Origin: Eubacteriales bacterium
Lineage (GTDB): Bacteria; Bacillota; Clostridia; Lachnospirales; Lachnospiraceae
Length of the DNA: 64,000 bases
Assembly: GCA_030536575.1 (NCBI GenBank)
Contig: JAUNPS010000014.1
Span: 45,014 to 109,013 of the forward strand
Reading direction: 5' to 3'
Shown: in pieces, positions 19,620 through 27,689 of the stretch
Layout: the number at the start of each line of letters is the position of its first letter
How positions within the stretch are numbered: position 1 is the first letter of the stretch
The notes under the pieces: model-generated
Database searches by the model: none
Told to the model about the DNA's origin: nothing
What the model saw: only the letters and a program-made list of their open reading frames with translations
Program-made: the position numbers and the translations under genes

Positions 19620-21431
19620 ATGGGAACAGGAAAAAAGAGACCTCCGATCGGAATTGAGAATTTTGAAAAATTGCAGACAGAAGATTTTTATTATGTGGAT
19701 AAAACAAACCTCATTAAAGAACTTTTGACGGGGTGGGCAGAAGTGAATCTTTTTACACGCCCAAGGCGGTTTGGCAAGTCTTTGAATATGAATATGCTGA
19801 GGTGCTTCTTTGAAATTGGTTGCGATAAAACGCTGTTTGACGGGCTGAAGATCTCGCAGGAACAGGAGCTGTGCGAAATGTATATGGGGCAGTTCCCGGT
19901 CATATCCATCAGCCTGAAAAGCGTAGAAGGAAGGAATTATCAGCAGGCATGCGCAGCATTACGCTCTGTTATCGGGATAGAGGCAATGCGTTTCCACTTC
20001 CTGTCAGAAAGCGAAAGACTGTCTGCGGAAGAAAGGGCAATGTACGATCAGTTAATTCAGATTGGAAATGCGCAGAATGCCGTATTTGCAATGACAGATG
20101 CAGTTATGCTGACAAGCCTGAAGGTTCTTTCCCAACTTCTGGCAAAGCATTATGGTCGGAAGGTAATCCTTCTCATTGACGAGTATGATGTTCCATTGGA
20201 TAAGTCGTTCCAGGCAGGTTACTATGAGGAGATGGTTGCCCTCATCCGGGGGCTGCTTGGCAATGCCTTAAAAACGAATGACTATCTGCAGTTCGCCGTC
20301 CTTACGGGATGTCTGCATGTAGCACCATCGTCACTAGGCTCGAAAATACCTCGCCAAGTGAACGAGGTGGGCTTTCCTACTAAGCTCGAAAATACCTCGC
20401 TAAGTAGTCAATGCCAAAGCATTTTTATAGGACTGAACAACCTCAAGGTTTTGACGGTCGCAGAGATCCAGTTTGACGAAGCTTTCGGTTTTACGGACGG
20501 AGAAGTGCGGGAAATGCTGGAATATTATGGCCTTTCCGATCATTATGAAGAGATGAAGGAATGGTATGACGGCTACCAGTTCGGAAACGTGGAAGTATAC
20601 TGCCCCTGGGATGTGATCAATTACTGTGATACGCTGCGGGCAGACCCAGACGCACAGCCTAGGAATTACTGGATTAATACCAGCAGCAATGAAGTAGTCA
20701 GGCGGTTCATCCGGAAATCGGACAACGCATCCGTAAGACGTGAGATCGAAAAACTGGTTGCGGGTGAGGTGATCACAAAGGAAATCCATCAGGAACTGAC
20801 CTACAAAGACATGTATGATTCCATCGACAATCTGTGGAGTGTCCTGTTCACGACGGGCTACCTTACCCAGCGTGGAAAGCCGGAAGGAGACCGTTTTAGG
20901 CTGGCAATTCCAAACATGGAAATCCGGAAAATATTTACCACCCAGATCATGGAATTTTTTAAGGAGAACGTACCGAAGAATGGGGAAGCCCTGAAAGAAT
21001 TTTGTGACGCGCTGATAAATGGGAATGCAGAAGGTGTGGAAAAACGGCTTGGCGAATATCTGAAGCGGACAATCAGTATCCGGGACACTTTCGTAAAAAA
21101 ACAGATGAAAGAAAACTTTTTCCACGGCATACTGCTAGGAATTTTAGGCTTCGAAGATTCCTGGAGCGTCTCGTCCAATAAAGAATCCGGAGACGGCTAC
21201 AGCGATATTTTGGTAGAAACAGACGAGGGGGAAACCGGCATCATACTGGAAATAAAATATGCAGAGGATGGAAAACTGGATGCAGCCTGCCGGGAAGCCT
21301 TGGAGCAGATTGAGCGGAACCGGTATGAAGAGGTTCTTCTTGATGAAGGGGTTGACCATATTTTAAAATATGGGATTGCCTTTTATAAGAAGAGATGTCG
21401 TGTGATGTTTGTTGGCGATGCGAATCATTAA
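19620..21431 (+). CDS. AAA-ATPase-like / PD-(D/E)XK nuclease-domain protein, copy 2, with in-frame insertion
   Basis: 603 residues, same architecture as the gene at 8444: Walker A TRPRRFGKSLNM, Walker B ILLIDEYDVPLDK, C-terminal nuclease with SDILVET and ILEIKY. Relative to copy 1 it gains 29 residues between TGCL and SIF, replacing RISKE of the conserved sensor-like segment with a stretch encoded by two hairpin repeats (20332-20406). The frame is kept, but the conserved K-x-S is lost, so ATPase function may be damaged. The first 600 bases are diverged from copy 1 while the last about 875 are essentially identical, a sign of gene conversion or recent partial duplication. Confidence 0.8.
   Translation: MGTGKKRPPIGIENFEKLQTEDFYYVDKTNLIKELLTGWAEVNLFTRPRRFGKSLNMNMLRCFFEIGCDKTLFDGLKISQEQELCEMYMGQFPVISISLKSVEGRNYQQACAALRSVIGIEAMRFHFLSESERLSAEERAMYDQLIQIGNAQNAVFAMTDAVMLTSLKVLSQLLAKHYGRKVILLIDEYDVPLDKSFQAGYYEEMVALIRGLLGNALKTNDYLQFAVLTGCLHVAPSSLGSKIPRQVNEVGFPTKLENTSLSSQCQSIFIGLNNLKVLTVAEIQFDEAFGFTDGEVREMLEYYGLSDHYEEMKEWYDGYQFGNVEVYCPWDVINYCDTLRADPDAQPRNYWINTSSNEVVRRFIRKSDNASVRREIEKLVAGEVITKEIHQELTYKDMYDSIDNLWSVLFTTGYLTQRGKPEGDRFRLAIPNMEIRKIFTTQIMEFFKENVPKNGEALKEFCDALINGNAEGVEKRLGEYLKRTISIRDTFVKKQMKENFFHGILLGILGFEDSWSVSSNKESGDGYSDILVETDEGETGIILEIKYAEDGKLDAACREALEQIERNRYEEVLLDEGVDHILKYGIAFYKKRCRVMFVGDANH
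20332..20406. repeat. Two tandem 29-nt hairpin repeats inside the copy 2 coding region
   Basis: Unit A is 20332-20360 and unit B 20378-20406, 17 bases apart. Both follow the pattern YACTARGCTCG, AAAATAC, CTCGCYAAGTR. The four differences between units fall in paired positions and are compensatory: C-G versus T-A at the stem end and G-C versus A-T inside. Stem arms pair at 8 of 11 positions. Copy 1 of the gene lacks both. They behave like a palindromic element inserted in frame. Confidence 0.75.
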
Positions 21432-21442
21432 TAAAAATTGAA

Positions 21443-21492
21443 AGAATCCCTTTGAGTGGTCTGGTTTCCGGACTGCTCAAAGGGATTTTTAA
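21443..21492 (+). terminator. Rho-independent terminator of copy 2
   Basis: AATCCCTTTGAG pairs with CTCAAAGGGATT and is followed by TTTTAAT. The inner part (TGGTCTGG with CCGGACTG) can extend the stem. Confidence 0.75.
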
Positions 21493-21602
21493 TATAGATT
21501 GTCTGACCGCCAATTCCAGCCAGCGGCCCACGTTCCACACGGAGCGGTTCGAAACGCGATATCGCAAGAAAGCGCGTTTTATTCCCGCGAGAAGCGAGCC
21601 GA

Positions 21603-21690
21603 GCAGCCGCATGGATATTTGACGGCATCTTGTGCCCCGCAGCCGGAGCAGGGACTAACATGCCGGGCAGCCGCACGGGTATTTGGCGAC
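21603..21690. repeat. Imperfect 24-bp direct repeat in a non-coding gap
   Basis: GCAGCCGCATGGATATTTGA at 21603 recurs, as GCAGCCGCACGGGTATTTGG, at 21667 (about 20 of 24 bases over the full repeat). The surrounding 21493-21730 is GC-rich and holds no supported gene. Confidence 0.4.
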
Positions 21691-21733
21691 TGCCGCGGGA
21701 GCTTTGACTTCCTTAGGTAAAACTGCATAAAAA

Positions 21734-21748
21734 ATGAACCGATTTAAC
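21734..21748. promoter_or_regulatory. Upstream LacI-type operator (auxiliary)
   Basis: ATGAACCGATTTAAC matches the main operator at 21854 (TTAAACCGGTTTAA plus C) at 12 of 15 positions, centred about 120 bases upstream. The pair could be bridged by a tetrameric or looping LacI protein. Inferred. Confidence 0.45.
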
Positions 21749-21810
21749 AAAGAATAAATCGACAAAATTGGCCGAAACTCCCAAAACTAACGAAATTAAC
21801 CAAAACACTA

Positions 21811-21839
21811 TTGACAGAATACCGAAGAAATGCTATAAA
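21811..21839 (+). promoter_or_regulatory. Sigma-A promoter of the fucoside/galactoside operon
   Basis: TTGACA at 21811-21816, a 17-base spacer and TATAAA at 21834-21839 form a near-consensus promoter; transcription should begin near 21846, just before the operator. Confidence 0.8.
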
Positions 21840-21853
21840 TAAATCAACAAACA

Positions 21854-21867
21854 TTAAACCGGTTTAA
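21854..21867. promoter_or_regulatory. LacI-family operator
   Basis: TTAAACCGGTTTAA is a perfect 14-base palindrome with the central CG typical of LacI-family sites. It lies just downstream of the predicted start point, a repressing position. The likely ligand-bound regulator is the LacI protein at 30920, in the same cluster. Confidence 0.7.
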
Positions 21868-21890
21868 CAAAAAAGAAAAGGAGGGACTCC

Positions 21891-24029
21891 ATGAACAACA
21901 ACTGGTATCAAAACGGCCGCCGCCGCTACTTCCTGGACTTCCACATCGACGACTGGAACGAAGAATTCCTCTCCCAATACGACCCGGAACACTACGCCAA
22001 ATGCTGTCAGGAAAGCGGCGCCACCGCCGCCACCTTCATGGCCAACACCCACTCCGGCCTGGTAAACTGGCCCTCCAAAGCGGGCGGCCGGATGCACCGG
22101 ACCTTCGAAGGCCGCGACATGCTTCAGGAAACCATCGACGCCCTGCACCGCAGGGGCCTGGACGCAGTCGTCTATTACGTCTTCATCTACGTCATCGATT
22201 ATTGGGAAAAACACCCGGAAGCACGGACAGTCCGGGAAGACGGCCGGATGGTAAAACAGCGGGTCGGAGCGAAAAACGGCGAATCCCGCTTCGCCACCTG
22301 CTGCATCAACGATCCGGGCTACCGCCATTACGCCTTAGCCGAACTCACCGAAATCTGCGAAAACTACGACTTCGAAGGCATCTGGCCGGATATGACTTTC
22401 TGGCCTACGGTCTGCTATTGCGCCAACTGCCAGAAGCGTTATAAAGCCGAGACAGGAAAAGAAATGCCCCGCATCATCGACTGGAAAAATCCGGATTTCG
22501 TAGAAATGGTTAATATCCGGAAACGCTGGCTTCTGGAATTTTGCCAGGAAGCCGCCGCCATCATCCGTCGCCTGAAACCTGGCATGAAATTCGCCATGCA
22601 GTCCCAGGCCCTGAACATGGACTGGGTTTCCGGCACCTCCGCAGAGCTGGCGGACTGCTGGGACTGGATGTCCGCGGATATTTACGCAGACCGCTACGGA
22701 CTGTCCTATTCGAGCAAACTGTTTTACGCCCTCAGCAGCATCCGCCCGTTCGAGCGGGTCAACTGCTGGAACTACCCGAACATCCATGAACACGTGCTCA
22801 CCCGGACAGAAGACGAACTCGCGATGATTGCATACAATACGATCATGCACGACGGCGCATTAACCGTGATCGACCAGATCGACCCGGTGGGAACGGTTCA
22901 TGAACAGAATTACCGCACCATGAAACGGGTCTTTGACCGAATCCGCCGCTACGAACCCTACCTGGGCGGGGAACTTCTGGCAGACGTAGGCCTGTATGTC
23001 AGCCACCTGTCGAACTTCGATAAAGAAATGGACGGCAAACAGGTGAGAGAAGCCGGACTGGTCTTCGAGTGGACGCAGGCCAGCAGCCTCCTGCACAGCC
23101 CGGAAGCCCATATGAAGAGCGTTTTGCAGGCATCCCGAACCCTGACGCGGTATCACGTACCCTATAACATCGTGACGAAAAAGAACCTGTCCCAGCTTGG
23201 AAACTATAAAGTCCTGATCCTTTCCAATGTGGTGATGATGGATCAGGAGGAGATCGAAGCGGTTCGCCGGTTCGTCGCAGAGGGCGGCAGCCTGTATGCG
23301 AGCAAGGAGACAGCTACGATTCTGAATGATGGGACGACGAACGGAAAAAGCATGCTGGAAGACGTGTTCGGCGTGACACTTAAAGGGGAGACGAAGTGGA
23401 ATTTCACATATGTTTCGCCCGTGCGGGAAGGACAGGAAGAATATCCGGAGAGCTTTTCCGCTGCCTATCCGGTAACCGTATCCGGAAGCCAGATGCTGGT
23501 GGAGCCCATCGACGAGGTGGAAACCATCGGAACCGTGACGCTTCCTTACGATTGCCCGAATGAAGACCGCTACTCGGCCCTGTTTACCTACCCGCCGGGA
23601 CAGTATACAAAATACCCGGCAGTCACCGAACACACCTATGGAAAAGGAAAAGCCTTATACAGTTCCGCGGTTCTGGAAATGGGAGAACACAGTACCCAAA
23701 GGGAAGTCTTTTATCGGATGATCCGCCGTATTTCGCCAGAATACTGTATACAATTCGAAGGCTATCCCTCTTTAGAGGCGGTGCGGTTCGAAAAAGAAGA
23801 CCGGAGTATCGTGCATATTTTAAACTATCAGGAAGAACTTCCGAACATCCCGGTTTACGGGCTTTCCCTGAAATGGAAGCGTTACGGAAAAACGCTGAAA
23901 AAAGTGGTTTTACAGCCGGAAGGGACGGAACTTCCCGCAAAGACCGAAGGCGACCTGGTTTCCGTAACGATTCCGGAGATCAAGGACTACGTATTACTGG
24001 AATTTTATTATTATTCAGACAGTCCCTGA
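21891..24029 (+). CDS. Glycoside hydrolase with beta-galactosidase-trimerisation-like domain (GH151/GHL6-like, alpha-L-fucosidase candidate)
   Basis: 712 residues, cytoplasmic. Residues 1-350 form a TIM barrel with FHIDDWNEEF near the start and GIWPDMTFWP, where D167 is a nucleophile candidate as in fucosidase-type barrels. Residues about 430-560 resemble the class-I amidotransferase-like fold of GH42 enzymes (YKVLILSNVVMMD, FVAEGGSLYASKETA), and a small beta domain ends the protein. This order matches GH151 alpha-L-fucosidases and hypothetical GHL6 proteins. The strong site AAAAGGAGGG precedes ATG. The first 1.2 kb uses C-ending codons far more than most neighbours. It is the first gene of a LacI-controlled operon with a GH42 enzyme. 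The fucosidase activity is inference. Confidence 0.65.
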   Translation: MNNNWYQNGRRRYFLDFHIDDWNEEFLSQYDPEHYAKCCQESGATAATFMANTHSGLVNWPSKAGGRMHRTFEGRDMLQETIDALHRRGLDAVVYYVFIYVIDYWEKHPEARTVREDGRMVKQRVGAKNGESRFATCCINDPGYRHYALAELTEICENYDFEGIWPDMTFWPTVCYCANCQKRYKAETGKEMPRIIDWKNPDFVEMVNIRKRWLLEFCQEAAAIIRRLKPGMKFAMQSQALNMDWVSGTSAELADCWDWMSADIYADRYGLSYSSKLFYALSSIRPFERVNCWNYPNIHEHVLTRTEDELAMIAYNTIMHDGALTVIDQIDPVGTVHEQNYRTMKRVFDRIRRYEPYLGGELLADVGLYVSHLSNFDKEMDGKQVREAGLVFEWTQASSLLHSPEAHMKSVLQASRTLTRYHVPYNIVTKKNLSQLGNYKVLILSNVVMMDQEEIEAVRRFVAEGGSLYASKETATILNDGTTNGKSMLEDVFGVTLKGETKWNFTYVSPVREGQEEYPESFSAAYPVTVSGSQMLVEPIDEVETIGTVTLPYDCPNEDRYSALFTYPPGQYTKYPAVTEHTYGKGKALYSSAVLEMGEHSTQREVFYRMIRRISPEYCIQFEGYPSLEAVRFEKEDRSIVHILNYQEELPNIPVYGLSLKWKRYGKTLKKVVLQPEGTELPAKTEGDLVSVTIPEIKDYVLLEFYYYSDSP

Positions 24030-24169
24030 GCACTTAGCTGCTCAGGAACGTAAGATAGTGATGAAATTTTTCTACGAAGCACCAGGTTCCCGGCAGCCAA
24101 ACGCCGCCGCCGCGAACTGAGGGGCGAGGAGATATCGATACAAACGAAACAAGGAGGAACAGACACTTT

Positions 24170-25366
24170 ATGAGCAACCTGATTCGAGACACCTTCGAAG
24201 CCGGAAACGGCATTTTCCGGATGATTCCCAACTTCATCCCGATCAAATTCGGGAAACCCGGCCGGAGACTGAAGCTCCATCCGGACGACTACTTTAAACT
24301 GGGCGCCGACTCCGGCACCATCATGGAGCGCTGGATCTGCGCAATGAAAGGCGCGCGCGCAAAGAATCCGAAAATCCCCGATCTGGGATACAGTTACGTC
24401 CTGGCAGAAAACGGAGAAAAATTTTTACTGTGCGACGCGGTAAAAGAATTAAAAGAAACGCTGATCGGCGAAGAACTGCAAAAAACTTACGGCGCATTCC
24501 CCGTGTATGCAAAATTCTTTGACTACGAGACGCCGCTGTATTTCCACTTCCATCCCCGGACAGAAATCGCCGGAAAAGTGGGATGCGAGGCAAAGCCGGA
24601 ATGCTACTACTTCCCGCCTCAGTTAAATCCCCACGGCGGAGAACGGCCGTCCACCTATTTCGGCTTCCACGCCGGGGTGACAAAAGAAGAAGTGCGAGAC
24701 TGCATCGCCCATTTCGCAGACTATGACACCCATGTGACAAGCCTCTCCCAGGCCTTCGATCTGGAAGTAGGAACCGGATGGTACGTTCCGGCAGGCGTCC
24801 TCCATGCGCCGGGTTCCCTGCTGACCTACGAACCCCAGTGGTGCACCGACTTAAACTGCGTCCTGGAAAATGTGGTCTGCGGCGAAGTCTTCGGGGAACG
24901 CTATTTGACCGATATCGTACCGGAAGGGGAAGAAAACCCCGCCGATTACATCCTGAATGCCCTGGACTGGGAAGCGAACTTTGAACCGGATTTCAAGGAG
25001 AAATATTTCCGGAAACCGGTGGAACTGCCGAAGACCCAGGAAGGGCTTACCGAAAAATGGGTATGCTACGGGAACGAATACATTGCATCCAAAGAAGTGA
25101 CGATTCAGCCCGGAAAAGAAATTCTGCTGAAAGACCATGCCGCATACGGCTGCATCTGCGTCCAGGGCTTCGGCTCTTTTGGAACCTTCCACGCGGAAGC
25201 CGTGAACATGATGCGGGTAGGCGACCAGACCTGCGATGAGTTTTTCGTAGGAAAAGCACGGGCCCAGGAGGGCGTCCGCATCCGAAACGACAGCGCGGTG
25301 GAGCCGATGGTATTTTTACAGCATTTCGGGCCGGATAATACCTTTTATACAGAACAGGAAAAATAG
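24170..25366 (+). CDS. Mannose-6-phosphate isomerase-like cupin protein
   Basis: 398 residues. The central cupin has HFHPRTE and KPECYYF for metal binding and GTGWYVPAGVLHAPG, the pattern of class I phosphomannose isomerases. It is probably a cytoplasmic zinc-dependent sugar or sugar-phosphate isomerase. The ribosome site AAGGAGG precedes ATG 24170. Upstream, at 24024-24045, a hairpin (CCTGAGCA with TGCTCAGG) has no T tract. Placed between two glycosidases, it likely handles a monosaccharide they release; substrate unknown. Confidence 0.68.
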   Translation: MSNLIRDTFEAGNGIFRMIPNFIPIKFGKPGRRLKLHPDDYFKLGADSGTIMERWICAMKGARAKNPKIPDLGYSYVLAENGEKFLLCDAVKELKETLIGEELQKTYGAFPVYAKFFDYETPLYFHFHPRTEIAGKVGCEAKPECYYFPPQLNPHGGERPSTYFGFHAGVTKEEVRDCIAHFADYDTHVTSLSQAFDLEVGTGWYVPAGVLHAPGSLLTYEPQWCTDLNCVLENVVCGEVFGERYLTDIVPEGEENPADYILNALDWEANFEPDFKEKYFRKPVELPKTQEGLTEKWVCYGNEYIASKEVTIQPGKEILLKDHAAYGCICVQGFGSFGTFHAEAVNMMRVGDQTCDEFFVGKARAQEGVRIRNDSAVEPMVFLQHFGPDNTFYTEQEK

Positions 25367-25465
25367 GAAACAGAGCAGAATTGCGGCGCGGCAAGGCTGG
25401 GAAGCGGACAAGCAGACGCGCAGAAACCAGAAGCCTTGCTTCGCGGGAAGAGAAAGGAGGATGAA

Positions 25466-27667
25466 ATGAACCAAAAAGACTATTTAGCAGGCAGTTTTCC
25501 CATCGGCGTCAAATACGCCCAGCACCGGGACATGCAGGAACCCTGCTGGGACATGGACTTTGAAAACATGAAAAACTGCGGCATCGACGCCCTGCGTGTA
25601 CATGCATTCTGGGCGCCCATCGAACCCCAGGAAGGCGTGTTCGATTTTGGCCAGTACGACCGCATTACGGAAAAGGCAGGCGCTTACGGGATCAAGATCA
25701 TGTTTACTCTGTATCTGATGGCGTCTCCGGAGTGGATTTTCCAGAAACATCCGGACAGCCGGTTCCAGTCCGCGGCCGGAACCGTATGGAACTCGAACCA
25801 GAACGGCGACAACGCCCACGGCGGCTGGCCGGGCCTCTGCTTCGACAGCCAGCCCTTCCGCCAGACCGTGGAACATTTCGTGGGAACCTTCGTGGAACAT
25901 TACAAAGGGAACCCGAATGTGCTGGCCATCGACATCTGGCACGAACCCACCGACGAGGCGGCCACCCACGGCCCGGAAAACGACTGGAAAGAGGTCATGT
26001 TCTGCTACTGTCCCCATTCCATTGCAGGATTTAAGGAATGGCTGAAGAAAAAATACGGGACACTGGAAGAAGTGAACCGGGTGTGGACAAGGCACTACAA
26101 CTCCTGGGAGGAACTGGAACCGCCGCGCAATATGGGAACCTACACCGACTGGCTGGACTGGAAGAACTACCGCCTGGACGCCGTCACCGATTCCGTCCGC
26201 TGGCTGGGACAGATCGTGAAAAAATACGACCCGGATCGGGCCACCAGCGTCCACACCGGCATCCTGGAAATGGGGCACCCGATTACCCATGCGGACGACC
26301 ATTTCCGGCTGGCGGATACCACCGACATGTTCGCCTGTTCCCTGTACGAGTCGAAGAAGGCCGAGCTTGGGGGCCTAACCGCGGATCTGATGCGTTCCGC
26401 CTGTGACAACGGCCCGTACTGGATCGGGGAGACGGGAACCGGTTCCGGCCCGATCTTCAATTTCCTGGGGGCGGACCCGGAGGACTTCCACTGCTTTTCC
26501 AGAGCTTTGGAGCCGGAAGAAATCTTCCGCCTGACCTGGAGCCACATTGCCAGAGGGGCGAAGGGAATTTTCTTCTGGGCGTGGCGGCCTGACCGGAGCA
26601 CCATCGAGCAGCTCTCCTTAGGCTTTACCGAGCGGGACGGCGGGCTTACCGACCGGACGGAGGCGCTCACCGCCTTTACAGGGGTATTCCGGCAATACCG
26701 GGAACGGCTTGCACACGTGTATGCACCGGAAAGCGACGTCTGTATTTTGTATAACATGGATTCCATGATTATCGAAGGAATCGTATCCGTTGCAAAAACG
26801 GCCAGCGGTTTCGTCAATTTTAAGGAAAATGCCTATAAGGACATGATTTCCTTCGTGGGATGCTACCAGCTCTGTATGAAAAACGGCATTCAGCCGGATT
26901 TCATCAGCAAAGAGCGGACGGAGCAGGGCGGCCTGGCGAAATACAAGGTTCTGATCCTGCCCTACAGCGTGAGCATCACTTCCGAGTTGGCGAAAGCAAT
27001 TGAAGATTTTGTGAAAAACGGCGGAACCGTTATCAGCGACGCCATGCTGGGATTCTTTACGGACGACGGCTGGGGCTCGGAGGTCTGCCCGCCGGGCGGA
27101 CTGGATCGGGTTTTCGGGTTATCCACGTCGGGAAGCTATGATCTGATTCGCACCTGTGAAATCGACCTGGGCCAAAAACGCTATGAAAAAGTCGGGCGGT
27201 ACGTCAGCGAGCGAATCCGTGTGCAGGAGGGCGCGCAGGTGGAAGCCAGTTTCCCAAGCGGAAGGCCGGCCATTGTCACGAACCGCTTCGGGGAAGGAAA
27301 GACGGTCTATGTCGGCACCCTGTTTTTCGCGGCGGCGTTGAAGGAAGGGCTTTCTTATACGAACGAGCTGTTTGGGGAACTGCTTGCACTGGCAGAGTAT
27401 GAAGGCGATAAACGCATCGAAAACATTGCCCCGGAAGAGGTGGTGGAAGTGCGGCGGCTTCTGGATGAAAAGAACGAATTCGTCTTTGTCATCAACCAGA
27501 CGGAAAACACCGTAAGGCCCCGCATCCGGGTGCAGGTATCCGGAAACGGCCCGGTGACGGAAATCCTGACCGGCAGGACGGAAAAACCGGTAACAGAAAA
27601 GGAACTGTTGTGGGAAGGGGAATTAAAGCCGATGGAGACGGCGGTTTTCCTGATTGAAAAGCAGTAA
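25466..27667 (+). CDS. Beta-galactosidase-type glycoside hydrolase, GH42
   Basis: 733 residues, cytoplasmic. The TIM barrel shows LRVHAFWAPIEP near residue 45, AIDIWHEPTDE with acid/base E160, and YWIGETGTGSG with nucleophile E322. The usual WNE is WHE here, a notable substitution beside the acid/base. The trimerisation domain follows (YKVLILPYSVSIT, FVKNGGTVISDAM), then a C-terminal beta domain. ATG 25466 has AAAGGAGG; the in-frame TTG at 25436 is rejected. With the GH151-like gene upstream, the pair could strip fucose then galactose. Confidence 0.85.
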   Translation: MNQKDYLAGSFPIGVKYAQHRDMQEPCWDMDFENMKNCGIDALRVHAFWAPIEPQEGVFDFGQYDRITEKAGAYGIKIMFTLYLMASPEWIFQKHPDSRFQSAAGTVWNSNQNGDNAHGGWPGLCFDSQPFRQTVEHFVGTFVEHYKGNPNVLAIDIWHEPTDEAATHGPENDWKEVMFCYCPHSIAGFKEWLKKKYGTLEEVNRVWTRHYNSWEELEPPRNMGTYTDWLDWKNYRLDAVTDSVRWLGQIVKKYDPDRATSVHTGILEMGHPITHADDHFRLADTTDMFACSLYESKKAELGGLTADLMRSACDNGPYWIGETGTGSGPIFNFLGADPEDFHCFSRALEPEEIFRLTWSHIARGAKGIFFWAWRPDRSTIEQLSLGFTERDGGLTDRTEALTAFTGVFRQYRERLAHVYAPESDVCILYNMDSMIIEGIVSVAKTASGFVNFKENAYKDMISFVGCYQLCMKNGIQPDFISKERTEQGGLAKYKVLILPYSVSITSELAKAIEDFVKNGGTVISDAMLGFFTDDGWGSEVCPPGGLDRVFGLSTSGSYDLIRTCEIDLGQKRYEKVGRYVSERIRVQEGAQVEASFPSGRPAIVTNRFGEGKTVYVGTLFFAAALKEGLSYTNELFGELLALAEYEGDKRIENIAPEEVVEVRRLLDEKNEFVFVINQTENTVRPRIRVQVSGNGPVTEILTGRTEKPVTEKELLWEGELKPMETAVFLIEKQ

Positions 27668-27689
27668 GCAAAAACGAAAGGAGTTACAA

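Noticed and set aside
20332-20406. CRISPR-like pair of repeats
   Set aside because: Only two units, a 17-base separation, and location inside a coding frame without cas genes nearby. A hairpin element fits better.
24024-24045. Hairpin after the GH151-like gene as a terminator
   Set aside because: CCTGAGCA and TGCTCAGG pair but no T tract follows, and the operon clearly continues.
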